Shown one piece after another: positions 15,235 to 22,276 of a DNA stretch of 41,682 bases (the stretch's first letter is position 1; the number at the start of each line of letters is the position of its first letter). A program made the position numbers and the translations under genes. The stretch is from positions 1 to 41,682 of the IMG/VR virus record IMGVR_UViG_3300021960_000172; one strand, given 5' to 3'. The stretch is from a virus. A model generated the notes under the pieces. The model worked only from the letters and a program-made list of their open reading frames with translations. It was not told where the DNA came from and did no database searches.

Positions 15235-15417
15235 ATGACCACCCAGATCACCCAAGAAAGTAACCCCCGGCTGCCCAAGCCGGACCGCTACCGTGCCCAT
15301 ATCGACAAGATCCTGCCGGAGGATGCCCGGCCGCCATTGCCGGCTGGCTTGCTCTACGTGGCCGCTGGCCTGGCCCTGCTGGGGCTTGCCCTGCTGACCG
15401 TCCTGGCGGGATACTGA
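15235..15417 (+). CDS. Small single-span membrane protein (60 aa)
   Basis: A charged N-terminal half (KPDRYRAHIDKILPEDARP) is followed by one strong membrane helix (LLYVAAGLALLGLALLTVLAGY) that ends the protein. The short length and C-terminal helix suit a small inner-membrane effector. The region 15189-15234 before it carries the GTAAACCCGTCTCGACACAG leader motif. Function unknown. Confidence 0.6.
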   Translation: MTTQITQESNPRLPKPDRYRAHIDKILPEDARPPLPAGLLYVAAGLALLGLALLTVLAGY

Positions 15418-15435
15418 CCCTCAACCCCCGATCCC

Positions 15436-15861
15436 ATGAATAATACACCACAGGGGGCGGATAGCCCCACGCTTGGGCATAAAACCAGCAAAACGAAGTT
15501 GCTTTCGGCCCGTTTATGGAAAGTGAAAAACCCAGAGCTAAACAAAAAGATAAACGACCAAAGAAATGCGGCTGTAAGGTCTGACCCTATTGCGTGGCAA
15601 AAGAAACTTGAGGCAAACCGTGAATCGGCAAGGCGAAACAGGGCAAAGCGCAGCGAGTATGACCGGCAGCGTGATTGGCAGAAGGTTAAAGCCAGAAACC
15701 GCGTTCGCCATTTAATCAGAACAGGGAAACTATTTCGCCAGTCATGCGAGAAATGCGGAAACCCCATTACAGATGCCCACCACGACGACTACTCAAAACC
15801 TCTAGAAATTAAGTGGCTCTGCCGTAAACATCACAAGGAACTCCACGATGAAAAACACTAA
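15436..15861 (+). CDS. HNH endonuclease-like protein (141 aa)
   Basis: The C-terminal 40 residues carry the endonuclease signature: CEKCGN then DAHHDDYSKP then WLCRKHHKELHDE. The two CxxC/CxxH pairs bind zinc and the DAHHDDY and KHHKEL histidines form the nuclease centre. The N-terminal 90 residues are basic and helical (RRNRAKRSEYDRQRDWQKVK), probably DNA-binding. Codons are less GC-biased than neighbouring genes, which suits a recently arrived mobile gene. It overlaps the next gene by 14 bases. A free-standing homing endonuclease is the likely role. Confidence 0.75.
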   Translation: MNNTPQGADSPTLGHKTSKTKLLSARLWKVKNPELNKKINDQRNAAVRSDPIAWQKKLEANRESARRNRAKRSEYDRQRDWQKVKARNRVRHLIRTGKLFRQSCEKCGNPITDAHHDDYSKPLEIKWLCRKHHKELHDEKH

Positions 15862-16300
15862 TTCTGATAGCCCGAGGACGGACGCCGTCCGCTGGTTCCA
15901 AGAGTCCACCGTGCCAAACGGGGTAACAGAAGCCGTCCCCGCCGACTTCACCCGCACCCTGGAGCGGGAACTCACCGAGGCCCGCGCCGAGGTGGAGCGG
16001 CTGACCGACCTGCACGTTATTAACGGGACGCACAAAGCCAACCTTAACGAAGTGATCGCCACCCTGCGCTCGCGGGAGGGGAAGCTGGTGGGGGCGCGTG
16101 ACCGTATGCTGAACGTTGCCCGGGGCTGTCGAGACTACGGCGGCGGTTATCGCGGCGACGACAAAGCGATGGAGATTTACCAACACGGCATCAGCACGGT
16201 GATCCGTGCGCTTGAGGCCCACCTGAATAATCCAGCCGACACACAGACACTCGCCCTTGAGCGAGTCGCCCTCCTTAACCCCGACAAGGAATCAACATGA
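15848..16300 (+). CDS. Coiled-coil early protein, unknown (150 aa)
   Basis: The middle is a long charged helix (RTLERELTEARAEVERLTDL and then LNEVIATLRSREGKLVGARDRM), likely a coiled coil. A basic/Gly-rich part (GCRDYGGGYRGDDKAM) and a helical C-terminus follow. It overlaps its HNH neighbour by 14 bases and the next gene by 4. Part of the block of small accessory genes after ardA. No family recognised. Confidence 0.55.
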   Translation: MKNTNSDSPRTDAVRWFQESTVPNGVTEAVPADFTRTLERELTEARAEVERLTDLHVINGTHKANLNEVIATLRSREGKLVGARDRMLNVARGCRDYGGGYRGDDKAMEIYQHGISTVIRALEAHLNNPADTQTLALERVALLNPDKEST

Positions 16301-16587
16301 GCGCGAACTATTGCGATAAGCGCAAATGGTCGTTGGCCCAATGCATATGCCCGAGCGAAACCTCGAAACACGATAAACCAACTTCATCCGCTAAAAGCGA
16401 TACCATCGGCGACCCGGCCATCGCTGGCCAACGCGCCCGCACTAAGCGCGAGGAGTTTTATCTGCGGATGGCGCGGCTACTCTGGCACGACTGCATGGAC
16501 GGCTACAGCTCGCTAACCAACAGCTATACCAGCCGCGAATTTTACCGCCTCATGAAACTGGCCAAGGCCAAATCTTCCGACCTATGA
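16297..16587 (+). CDS. Early small protein, unknown (96 aa)
   Basis: Begins MSANYCDKRKWSLAQCICPS, with three cysteines near the N-terminus (CDKRKWSLAQCIC), a pattern that might bind metal. The rest is basic and helical (REEFYLRMARLLWHDCMDGY). It overlaps both neighbours by 4 bases in a tight run of ATGA junctions. Function unknown. Confidence 0.55.
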   Translation: MSANYCDKRKWSLAQCICPSETSKHDKPTSSAKSDTIGDPAIAGQRARTKREEFYLRMARLLWHDCMDGYSSLTNSYTSREFYRLMKLAKAKSSDL

Positions 16588-16652
16588 AACCCACTACCAA
16601 ACTGCCCAAGGGGCGCGTCGGCATCCACCCTCAACCCAAGAAAAGCAAATGA
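16584..16652 (+). CDS. 22-residue basic micro-ORF
   Basis: ATG 16584 to TGA 16652 encodes a Lys/Pro-rich 22-residue peptide. Its start overlaps the stop of the upstream gene (ATGA) and its stop overlaps the start of the next ORF (ATGA at 16649), so it joins two other genes in a translational chain. It may be a coupling element, a real micro-protein, or both. Confidence 0.4.
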   Translation: MKPTTKLPKGRVGIHPQPKKSK

Positions 16653-16825
16653 GCACACCACAACAAAAATCCTATAAAGTGCATAAGTGGGAAATCCTGC
16701 GTGATGTCGGCACCTCCCTTATAGCCATAAAGAAAACCTATCCCTGGAACGAAAGAAAGTTTTCCGGCGCCGTCGCTCGTTCAATCCGAAACTCGAAACC
16801 CACCATAACATGCAACCACTCTTGA
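16649..16825 (+). CDS. Small basic protein, unknown (58 aa)
   Basis: The frame from 16649 encodes 58 residues with an aromatic/basic core (YKVHKWEILRDVGTS, YPWNERKFSGAVARSIRNSK). The composition looks like a folded small protein, not random sequence. It overlaps the start of the following gene by 16 bases. It is not similar to anything I recognise. Confidence 0.5.
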   Translation: MSTPQQKSYKVHKWEILRDVGTSLIAIKKTYPWNERKFSGAVARSIRNSKPTITCNHS

Positions 16826-17703
16826 GCGACGGCACAAATGACCCGCATAAATTTCCCTGCTGGCTCTGGTCAAAGAACGCCCGCAAATGGTTTCGATGCT
16901 ATGCCGGGGTCATATATGCCAATACGGGAGGCAGAGAGCTTTACACCCACTGGCACCCCGACCAACCCACCGCCCCTGAGTCGGTGGAGGAGGGCATCAC
17001 CACCGAGCGGGACGTTCGCTGCCATGTCGCCACCCCACCCGCACCCGACTGGGCGGAACAGGCAGCGAAGGAGGCCCGAGAAATCATCACTTACTCTATT
17101 GGGCGTCACGTTGCCATGATCCAAGATCACCGCGACTGGCTGGCAAAAGACATTAGCGCCCGAGTTGAAGCCATCATCCGCCAGCACGCCCCCAAGCCAG
17201 CCGCACCCTCAGCGGACATTGCGGACCACGCCAAGGAGCCTTTGCCGGATGCGGAAGATTACGCCAAGCACGTTGCTCGGCATATTTATCCTGATCACTC
17301 AAACGCCGCCCGCGTTATCCAGATCGCCCTCAATGAATGGCTATCGCGCAACTTGGCACACGCCCCCAAGCCAGACGCACCCGTGGACGAGGGGAAGGTG
17401 AGGGAGGCACTCCGTTTCGGCCGCGCCGAGTTCTTTCGCCATAAGGAGTCGGGGACCGGGCCATTCGCGCATGAGAATGACTACATCCTCGCCGCCCTCC
17501 GCCCGTTCCTGGCCGCACCCTCAGCGGAGGATACGGAGAGGCTGGATTGGTTGGAGAAAGAAAAGTGCGCCCTTGTGTGCCTTCACGACGACCTCCGTGG
17601 CCACAAATGGACGGCTGAGTTTGAAAAGCAAGAATGGACGGAGTGCGAGACAGCCCGCGCCGCCATCGACGCCGCCCGCAACGCCAAGCAGGAGGAGAAA
17701 TGA
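16810..17703 (+). CDS. Ea22-like modular accessory protein (297 aa)
   Basis: This is built from modules separated by Pro/Ala linkers. The N-terminus is aromatic (WLWSKNARKWFRCYAGVIYAN). Two similar HAPKP linkers lie near residues 126 and 195 (IRQHAPKPAAPSADI, LAHAPKPDAPVDEG). The C-terminal end has DTERLDWLEKEK and ARAAIDAARNAK, the typical DxERxxWLE...AIDAA pattern of lambda Ea22/Ead-type proteins. Those are variable early phage proteins of unknown function, often found as mosaics. The repeated linkers suggest assembly by recombination. Confidence 0.6.
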   Translation: MQPLLSDGTNDPHKFPCWLWSKNARKWFRCYAGVIYANTGGRELYTHWHPDQPTAPESVEEGITTERDVRCHVATPPAPDWAEQAAKEAREIITYSIGRHVAMIQDHRDWLAKDISARVEAIIRQHAPKPAAPSADIADHAKEPLPDAEDYAKHVARHIYPDHSNAARVIQIALNEWLSRNLAHAPKPDAPVDEGKVREALRFGRAEFFRHKESGTGPFAHENDYILAALRPFLAAPSAEDTERLDWLEKEKCALVCLHDDLRGHKWTAEFEKQEWTECETARAAIDAARNAKQEEK

Positions 17704-17828
17704 CAAAAAGAGCACACCTCCGAAAGCGAACAAAGCGAACAAAGCGAACGAAGAACCGTCGTGCCAAACTGCGCAAGAACTCACTCGTATTCTGGTCCGC
17801 GATTAACCGCCTTAAATACTATCTATGA
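17700..17828 (+). CDS. Highly basic micro-protein with a tandem repeat (42 aa)
   Basis: ATG 17700 overlaps the stop of the preceding gene and is preceded by GGAGGAG, a strong ribosome-binding site. The N-terminal third carries a 9-bp tandem repeat (three copies at 17723-17749) that encodes a Lys-Arg-Thr triplet; the protein is nearly all Lys/Arg at that end. A hydrophobic/aromatic tail (SLVFWSAINRLKYYL) ends it. A nucleic-acid or nucleoid-binding role is possible but unproven. Confidence 0.45.
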   Translation: MTKRAHLRKRTKRTKRTKNRRAKLRKNSLVFWSAINRLKYYL

Positions 17829-18175
17829 CCACCACCCCCTACAACCCCGAAGAAATCGCGCGGCAGGTGACTATTCAAATCAGAGAGATGAAGGGAAATA
17901 CAGCATTTTGGCCGGGTTGGACGCATAGTGACGCCCAAGACATCATCCTCACCGCCATGCGCCAAGCCGTGAAGGAGTCGGGGGCGGTCGAATCCGTTGA
18001 GCATTTCGCAAAGCAGCCGCTTACCACGGAAATGACGGCCGAAGATTACGAGTGTGGCGACATCGACTTTGCCCACGATAAGCTGATTGAGGAGTCCCGC
18101 CTGCTGCTCGCCAACCTCCGCAAGCTGACCGAGGGGGGCCAGGACCGCCAATCCGCGCCGCATAATGGCCAATAG
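17825..18175 (+). CDS. Early protein, unknown (116 aa)
   Basis: Mainly helical (EEIARQVTIQIREMKGNTAF, DAQDIILTAMRQAVKESGAV, LIEESRLLLANLRKLTEGG), acidic overall, with no recognised motif. It overlaps the basic 42-residue gene by 4 bases, so an acidic protein follows a very basic one. It ends 22 bases before a terminator hairpin and closes the first early operon. Confidence 0.55.
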   Translation: MTTTPYNPEEIARQVTIQIREMKGNTAFWPGWTHSDAQDIILTAMRQAVKESGAVESVEHFAKQPLTTEMTAEDYECGDIDFAHDKLIEESRLLLANLRKLTEGGQDRQSAPHNGQ

Positions 18176-18196
18176 GATGCCATATATGCATAACAA

Positions 18197-18225
18197 AGCC
18201 CCGGGGCCAATGGCTCGCCGGGGCT
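18197..18225 (+). terminator. Terminator hairpin at end of first early operon
   Basis: Perfect 8-bp GC-rich stem (AGCCCCGG 18197-18204, CCGGGGCT 18218-18225) with a 13-base loop, between two convergent genes. The downstream T content is weak (ATTCGGTTTG), but the AACAAAG just before the stem gives Us on the other strand, so it could act in both directions. The rest of the gap (18226-18369) shows no gene. Confidence 0.6.
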
Positions 18226-18369
18226 ATTCGGTTTGCTCAGGATCGTGAGTAAAATTAGGCCCGTTTCGTGGGCTAGACGCCATGACCAGGGCATCCTGAC
18301 AAGGACCGGATGGCGCCGCTTGCCACCGGCCGGACCCCAATCGCTAACGGCTCGCGGGCTTTAAGCCGA

Positions 18370-18843
18370 TCATGGAACAGTCTTCGTAAACACCACCTCG
18401 ATGCCCTTGGCGCGGAGGAGGGCGATGCAGGCGGCGAGGGGGAAGGTGGGGGCAACGCCCTCCCGGTAAATCATAGGCTGGCCCTTTTTCAGAAAGCCAT
18501 CATCGCCCTCGTCTGGGTCGCAGCAATCGTCAAAGTTGGAAATGATAACCAGCCAATCACGCTTGCCGCATTGGATGCCGTTAGTGTGGTCCTTGATGTT
18601 CACCCAGAATCCATCACCTTTCATTTTCTCCAGCAGCGGCAGCACGGCGTCAGCGGAGCGGGTGAAGGCGGGGCGATCACACAGCTTAGCGGTGGCTATT
18701 GCTGCTTCCCGCGAAGTGTCACAGCCCGAGACGTGCGCCCAAGTAACCCAAGCATCAATTTGCTGCTCGGTTGGCCGCCACCCCGCGACATGTTCCGCCA
18801 CGGCTGCGTTGATCTGGTCCTCGGTGGGGTCGGTGAGCTTCAT
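18370..18843 (-). CDS. Phage ABA-sandwich-like protein (157 aa)
   Basis: The start at MKLTDPTEDQINAAVAEHVAG is fixed by the upstream gene's stop one base away. The protein has FTRSADAVLPLLEKM (about residues 60-75), a Trp-Val pair near 80 (GFWVNIKDH), and a final APTFPLAACIALLRAKGIEVVF. This layout fits the phage ABA sandwich domain, a small alpha-beta-alpha fold found in many phages of Gram-negative bacteria; its role is not known. The CCDPDEGDDG stretch is strongly acidic. It is one of four minus-strand genes standing inside the plus-strand early region. Confidence 0.6.
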   Translation of the reverse strand: MKLTDPTEDQINAAVAEHVAGWRPTEQQIDAWVTWAHVSGCDTSREAAIATAKLCDRPAFTRSADAVLPLLEKMKGDGFWVNIKDHTNGIQCGKRDWLVIISNFDDCCDPDEGDDGFLKKGQPMIYREGVAPTFPLAACIALLRAKGIEVVFTKTVP

Positions 18844-18844
18844 G

Positions 18845-19021
18845 TCAATACAGCCGCCGCACCTTCGCCGCCAGAACGACAAGGCCCTTGCCGAACCGCT
18901 TCTCCTCGGGGTCGGTGGCGTTGGCATAGCTGTCAGCGACGGAGAGCAGGATCGCCCGGATCGCCTTGGCGTCGTCCGGGGTGAGTTGGTTCTTCTTGGC
19001 GGGGGTGGCTGTCTTGGGCAT
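18845..19021 (-). CDS. Small protein, unknown (58 aa)
   Basis: MPKTATPAKKNQLTPDDAKA then a helical stretch IRAILLSVADSYANATDPEEK and a basic tail. The frame is open further upstream, but the ATG at 19021 is the first that gives a sensible N-terminus. It precedes the ABA-sandwich-like gene by one base; the two form a short operon. Function unknown. Confidence 0.5.
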   Translation of the reverse strand: MPKTATPAKKNQLTPDDAKAIRAILLSVADSYANATDPEEKRFGKGLVVLAAKVRRLY

Positions 19022-19170
19022 GGTATTTGTGGGAGTTGGTTGTTGTCGATGGGGCGGAACCCGTAGTGGGTTTGCCTGATAACTGTCTGCATAGTGCTGC
19101 ACATTGCTGCAAGCCTTTTCTTGCTCGCTAAACAGTATTATTCGGTGCTACCGGGTATGCCGCCACTACC
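19022..19170. promoter_or_regulatory. Divergent intergenic region with small repeats
   Basis: This 149-base gap lies between two genes pointing away from each other, so it should hold promoters for both. It contains an AACCC/GGGTT hairpin (AACCCGTAGTGGGTT) near 19058-19072 and a near repeat of TGCTGCACAT/TGCTGCAAGC around 19096-19113. Individual -35/-10 boxes are not clear enough to name. The TATTAT near 19137 could be a -10 for the plus-strand gene. Confidence 0.35.
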
Positions 19171-19386
19171 ATGATCCGCTTCACCATCAACCTGCCCGAC
19201 AACTACGGGCCACGACTGAACAAACGCCTCCGGGAGCTATCCCGGGGGAAGTCCAGCTATGGCCGCTACCTCGTTGACGTGGATCTGGGTATTGCGATTG
19301 GCGACCGACCGGCCTTTACTGATGCCCTGCCCGATCCCGTCGCTCTGACTCAGCGGGCGAAGCAGGCCCTGCGAGACGCCCGGTAA
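19171..19386 (+). CDS. Small basic protein, unknown (71 aa)
   Basis: MIRFTINLPDNYGPRLNKRLREL has the pattern of a short beta strand followed by an amphipathic helix, as found in ribbon-helix-helix DNA-binding proteins, but the match is not diagnostic. The last 70 bases overlap the 3' end of the opposite gene. A terminator-like hairpin on the plus strand at 19744-19789 could end its transcript, which would then run antisense through the neighbour. Confidence 0.5.
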   Translation: MIRFTINLPDNYGPRLNKRLRELSRGKSSYGRYLVDVDLGIAIGDRPAFTDALPDPVALTQRAKQALRDAR

Positions 19387-19708
19387 CGACCGCCTCGCAG
19401 CCGATCACCAGCCATGCCCCGTCCATCCAGGTTTTCACCAGGCTGGTGGCAACCACCCGGTCGGCCAGTGTCACCCGGTAAACAATGGGGCCGCTGTCCA
19501 CCGGCTCGCTGAACCACAGCAGCAGCCGCTCCACGTCGCCGGGAGCCAGCCATTCACGCCATCCATGGCCCAGCATGGCCGGATCACCCGCCACCACCTC
19601 CCAATTACCATAGGCGATCATACGGCCGTCGAGGGTCACAATGGAGGCCTTGCAGCCGGCGGCCAGGGAGTAGCGATAGGCAGCCATGCACTTGGGGGGT
19701 ATTTGCAT
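19316..19708 (-). CDS. PAS-fold-like small protein, unknown (up to 130 aa)
   Basis: The core (SIVTLDGRMIAYGNWEVVAG, GHGWREWLAPGDVERLL, GPIVYRVTLADRV, GAWLVIGCEAVV) has the order and hydrophobic pattern of a PAS-type sensor domain: strand with TLDG, helix with WxxWLxPxD, then paired strands. This is a weak fold-level impression, not a motif match. The start could be the ATG at 19708 or one seven codons later. Its 3' end overlaps the convergent 71-aa gene by 71 bases. It may regulate, given the operator-like sites upstream. Confidence 0.5.
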   Translation of the reverse strand: MQIPPKCMAAYRYSLAAGCKASIVTLDGRMIAYGNWEVVAGDPAMLGHGWREWLAPGDVERLLLWFSEPVDSGPIVYRVTLADRVVATSLVKTWMDGAWLVIGCEAVVTGRLAGPASPAESERRDRAGHQ

Positions 19709-19743
19709 GGGACGAATACCTATCTTGACCGGGTGAAACCCGC

Positions 19744-19789
19744 AGGTGGTCAGATAGCCAGAAGAGTTGGGGCTGGACCACCTTTTTTT
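19744..19789 (+). terminator. Strong rho-independent terminator
   Basis: An 8-bp perfect stem AGGTGGTC (19744-19751) / GACCACCT (19776-19783) with an inner AGCC/GGCT pair is followed directly by seven Ts (19783-19789). The same CACCT also can pair with AGGTG at 19790-19794 across the T run, giving a competing hairpin. Either the 71-aa gene's transcript or an unannotated plus-strand RNA ends here. Confidence 0.7.
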
Positions 19790-19818
19790 AGGTGAGGGCT
19801 AAAGTTCCAGTTTAGTTC

Positions 19819-19832
19819 TTACTGGCCAGTAA
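19819..19832. promoter_or_regulatory. Perfect 14-bp palindrome, candidate operator
   Basis: TTACTGGCCAGTAA is a perfect palindrome in the non-coding region between the PAS-fold-like gene and the HNH gene. The AT-rich sequence TAATAATAG directly follows and could be a -10. Its symmetry suits a dimeric repressor. No second copy was seen in the window. Confidence 0.5.
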
Positions 19833-19933
19833 TAATAGACGGCAGAGTAACAACACTCTCCTTGCACTATGGTGTATTATGTGGTTGGGGTTTTGCAGCC
19901 TCAAACACCAGATGTCTTCGACATACACAATTT

Positions 19934-20000
19934 CACCCCGGGAGGAGCATAGGGCTGTTTGGTGTGCCCACTGCAAATTTGCCTCTCCCGGGGTGTTTCT
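19934..20000 (+). terminator. Long-loop terminator/regulatory hairpin ahead of the HNH ribosome-binding site
   Basis: An 11-bp perfect stem (19934-19944 with 19985-19995; CACCCCGGGAG paired with CTCCCGGGGTG-type arm) with a loop of about 40 bases is followed by GTTTCTTTT (U-rich). The GGAGGA ribosome-binding site begins four bases later. Free-standing homing endonuclease genes often carry hairpins that hold back early translation; that is a likely reading here. Confidence 0.6.
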
Positions 20001-20015
20001 TTTGGAGGACAGCAA

Positions 20016-20546
20016 GTGAGCGATACAAGTATTGAAATCAGACCGATAAATGGGCACGAGGGCCGTTATTCCGCAAGATCGGACGGAAGGATAGTAAGTC
20101 ACGTTAAGAAACCAGGCGAGTTGCACCTGCTTGGTGGGGGTCAACATGGAAAGCATGTCCTGGTCCAGCTTTGGCGCAACGGTAAAAGCGAACCCATGTG
20201 GGTTCATCGCCTGATTTGTCGGGCCTTCCATGGTCCAGCGCCAACCCCGGATCATTGTGTCAATCACAAGAACGGAATACCATCCGACAATAGACCCGAG
20301 AATCTAGAGTGGTGCACCCATGCGGAAAACATTCGCCACGCGATTGATCTAGGGCTGCAAAAACGAAAACTTAATTCCTGTGATTATGAGGAAGTAAGGA
20401 ATCGCCATGCCAAGGGCGAAACGGCGGCATCAATAGCGCGAGCGATGGGCATGTCTTCATCCCACATTGCTAGAATAGTAAACGGACAGCGGGTTTTCCA
20501 GCGGTGGAGGTTTTCTCCGGGCTCGGCCAAAGGGTGCACCGTATGA
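20016..20546 (+). CDS. HNH homing endonuclease with NUMOD4-like and HTH parts (176 aa)
   Basis: The GTG at 20016 is chosen because GGAGGA stands 6-7 bases before it. Residues 5-45 (EIRPINGHEGRYSARSDGRIVSH) are a NUMOD4-like segment. The HNH core is VHRLICRAFHGPAP then DHCVNHKNGIPSDNRPENLEWCTHAENIRHA, with the His-Asn-His arrangement and the usual NLEWCTxxEN ending. The C-terminus has an HTH-like stretch (GETAASIARAMGMSSSHIARIV). Its stop overlaps the next gene's ATG (ATGA), so the endonuclease gene is fused neatly to a replication gene, as mobile endonucleases often are. Confidence 0.85.
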   Translation: MSDTSIEIRPINGHEGRYSARSDGRIVSHVKKPGELHLLGGGQHGKHVLVQLWRNGKSEPMWVHRLICRAFHGPAPTPDHCVNHKNGIPSDNRPENLEWCTHAENIRHAIDLGLQKRKLNSCDYEEVRNRHAKGETAASIARAMGMSSSHIARIVNGQRVFQRWRFSPGSAKGCTV

Positions 20547-21211
20547 CCAACTGGACATTCGTTACCAGCAAGCAGGTGTGGCTGGACCGCAGCCTGTCCC
20601 CGGAGGCCAAGGTGATATGGCACGTCCTGTCAGCCTACCGCAGCCATAAGACCGGCGATGCCCACCCCAAGGTCTGGACGCTACAGCAGGTGTCCGGCCT
20701 GGGCCGGGGCAAGGTCCGCAGCGCCATTGCCGAGCTTGTAAAAGCCGGGGCCATCGACAAGCGGACCATCAAGTGGCGGGGCACCCACGGCATGGACGGG
20801 TCCAAGTGCGTCTATACGGTCAGCAAACTCAGCTCCTGGGTAGGCCGGGACGTTTACGAGGCTCCGCCAGAGGAGAAACGTGAGGAGGTCGTTTCTGGTC
20901 GGGTCACAAACCGACCGTCCACAAACGACCCTGTAACAGTAAGCCATAAAGAAACATTAACCCATAATCAGACAATAAGCCTTTCTCGCCATCCGAGCAT
21001 GGCGGAGAAATCCGAGCTTCGCTTAACAGAATCCGAGATCGAAGACCTCGTGGATGGATTGGGGTTTGGAGGGAGCGTAGCGACCGTGGTATTGGATCGG
21101 CTCGAAAGCATGTCTTGGCGCGACCCGAAGGGGCGCCCCTTCCATGACGCCGCCAACCTCAAGTCGTTTGCGGAAGGATTGGCGGTCAAGGTGGCCGGGG
21201 AGCGGTTTTAG
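20543..21211 (+). CDS. Replication initiator/helix-turn-helix protein (222 aa)
   Basis: The N-terminal part has a winged-helix look: WTFVTSKQVWLDRSLSPEAKVIWHVL followed by AHPKVWTLQQVSGLGRGKV and AIAELVKAGAIDKRTIKW, the order of a Rep-type HTH domain (helix, recognition helix, wing). The middle is a charged, disordered linker and the C-terminal 60 residues form a second helical domain (LTESEIEDLVDGLGFGG). Proteins of this plan (lambda O / phage Rep / DnaD-like) bind the origin and load helicase. Its origin would be expected inside or near this gene; I could not find clear iterons. Confidence 0.6.
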   Translation: MTNWTFVTSKQVWLDRSLSPEAKVIWHVLSAYRSHKTGDAHPKVWTLQQVSGLGRGKVRSAIAELVKAGAIDKRTIKWRGTHGMDGSKCVYTVSKLSSWVGRDVYEAPPEEKREEVVSGRVTNRPSTNDPVTVSHKETLTHNQTISLSRHPSMAEKSELRLTESEIEDLVDGLGFGGSVATVVLDRLESMSWRDPKGRPFHDAANLKSFAEGLAVKVAGERF

Positions 21212-22266
21212 CCCGGCATCGCCACCGGGGCCTGCTTGTTCATGCTGGAGGCATAAAATTGCTCCAGGACCGCGATTGACCCATGACCGAGCGTTTCCTT
21301 TGCAATGGCCGCCGACTGGTTGGAATAGATGAGACTACCCAGCCGCCGCCGCATGGACTGGATCGGCTTGTCTATGCCGGCAAAGCCATTGTCCTTCAGG
21401 AAGGCGTTCAGCTCCACGCTGACGATCTGGTTGCGCCGGGGGCCGACCAGATAGACCGGATCATCCCCGGCCAGCAGGATCTCCACGGCTTCTTGTGGGA
21501 GGTTGACGTTCCGCTCCTGGCCGGACTTGGTGCGGAACTCATCCGGGAACGCCCCGATCCGCAGGGTGGTTCCGGTCAACCAGCTGCGCCTTGCCTCCTT
21601 GATTTCCCCGGCGCGGCATCCCGCGACAGCTGCAAGCAAGAAGGCACGGTAAAAGTCGGGTTTCTCTTTCAGCTTCTCCACTACGGCCTTCACGGCATCC
21701 TCGCTGGGCAGCTGCTTGAGCGGCCGGGAGCACTTGAGGAACCGGGCGGCAAAGAACCCATCAATCGGCTCCTGGGGGATGGTAAGGGTGGCCCGATAGG
21801 ACAGGAGGGCGGCCTTACTCAGGACTGACCGCGCCATCCTCACGTTGCTGTTGGCGCTCACCATGGCGCTGTTGCTGCCGGGGTGGGCCTTCAGCATGGC
21901 CGACTGGTAGGCCGTGACGATATGGGCACCCAGGCGGTCCACCCGGGCCGCCAGATCGAGCCCGGAGGCAGCCAGCACGGCCTTGAGGGCAGAGACATTC
22001 CGCTTCTTGGTGTGGGCCACCGGGGCCGGCAGGGTGTCGTAGATGGCGACCAGGCTTGCCAGGGTGGGGGTGCCGCTACGGGAGCGCATACTGTCCGCCA
22101 TGCCGTAGGCCCCCGCCACGATCTTGTTTCGGTAATCCTTAGCCCTGACAAGCGCCAAGGCTTTGTCCGTGGTCTGGGTCGAAAACGGGTATATCCGGTT
22201 CCGCACACTGAAACGGACTGACCATGCACAGTTGGGATTCTCTGGGTTCCTCTTAAAAAGTTTCAT
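21208..22266 (-). CDS. int: Tyrosine integrase (352 aa)
   Basis: Phage-type tyrosine recombinase. Arg218 in AGCRAGEI is the first catalytic arginine, Lys247 in FRTKSGQERNV the beta-hairpin lysine, Arg306 the second arginine, His328 in LGHGS the next site, and Tyr338 in LEQFYAS the nucleophile. The usual His of the HxxR box is replaced by Gln303 (QSMRRRL). N-terminal 100 residues match arm-binding and core-binding parts. It ends 4 bases inside the replication gene and points away from a candidate attP region. A functional integrase would make the phage temperate, though no repressor was recognised. Confidence 0.88.
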   Translation of the reverse strand: MKLFKRNPENPNCAWSVRFSVRNRIYPFSTQTTDKALALVRAKDYRNKIVAGAYGMADSMRSRSGTPTLASLVAIYDTLPAPVAHTKKRNVSALKAVLAASGLDLAARVDRLGAHIVTAYQSAMLKAHPGSNSAMVSANSNVRMARSVLSKAALLSYRATLTIPQEPIDGFFAARFLKCSRPLKQLPSEDAVKAVVEKLKEKPDFYRAFLLAAVAGCRAGEIKEARRSWLTGTTLRIGAFPDEFRTKSGQERNVNLPQEAVEILLAGDDPVYLVGPRRNQIVSVELNAFLKDNGFAGIDKPIQSMRRRLGSLIYSNQSAAIAKETLGHGSIAVLEQFYASSMNKQAPVAMPG

Positions 22267-22276
22267 GTCGATAGTG

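Larger units (their letters stand above)
19790..20015. other. Non-coding control region before the HNH gene
   Basis: No gene is supported here; the minus-strand frame 19812-20267 is the shadow of the HNH gene. Apart from the palindrome and the hairpin listed separately it holds AT-rich stretches (TATTATGTGG near 19875) that may be promoters. Its 226 bases, with the terminators on both sides, would also suit a small regulatory RNA. Confidence 0.4.

Noticed and set aside
19812-20267. Minus-strand frame of 151 codons opposite the HNH gene
   Set aside because: The plus-strand HNH frame with its NUMOD4/HNH motifs and ribosome-binding site is much better.
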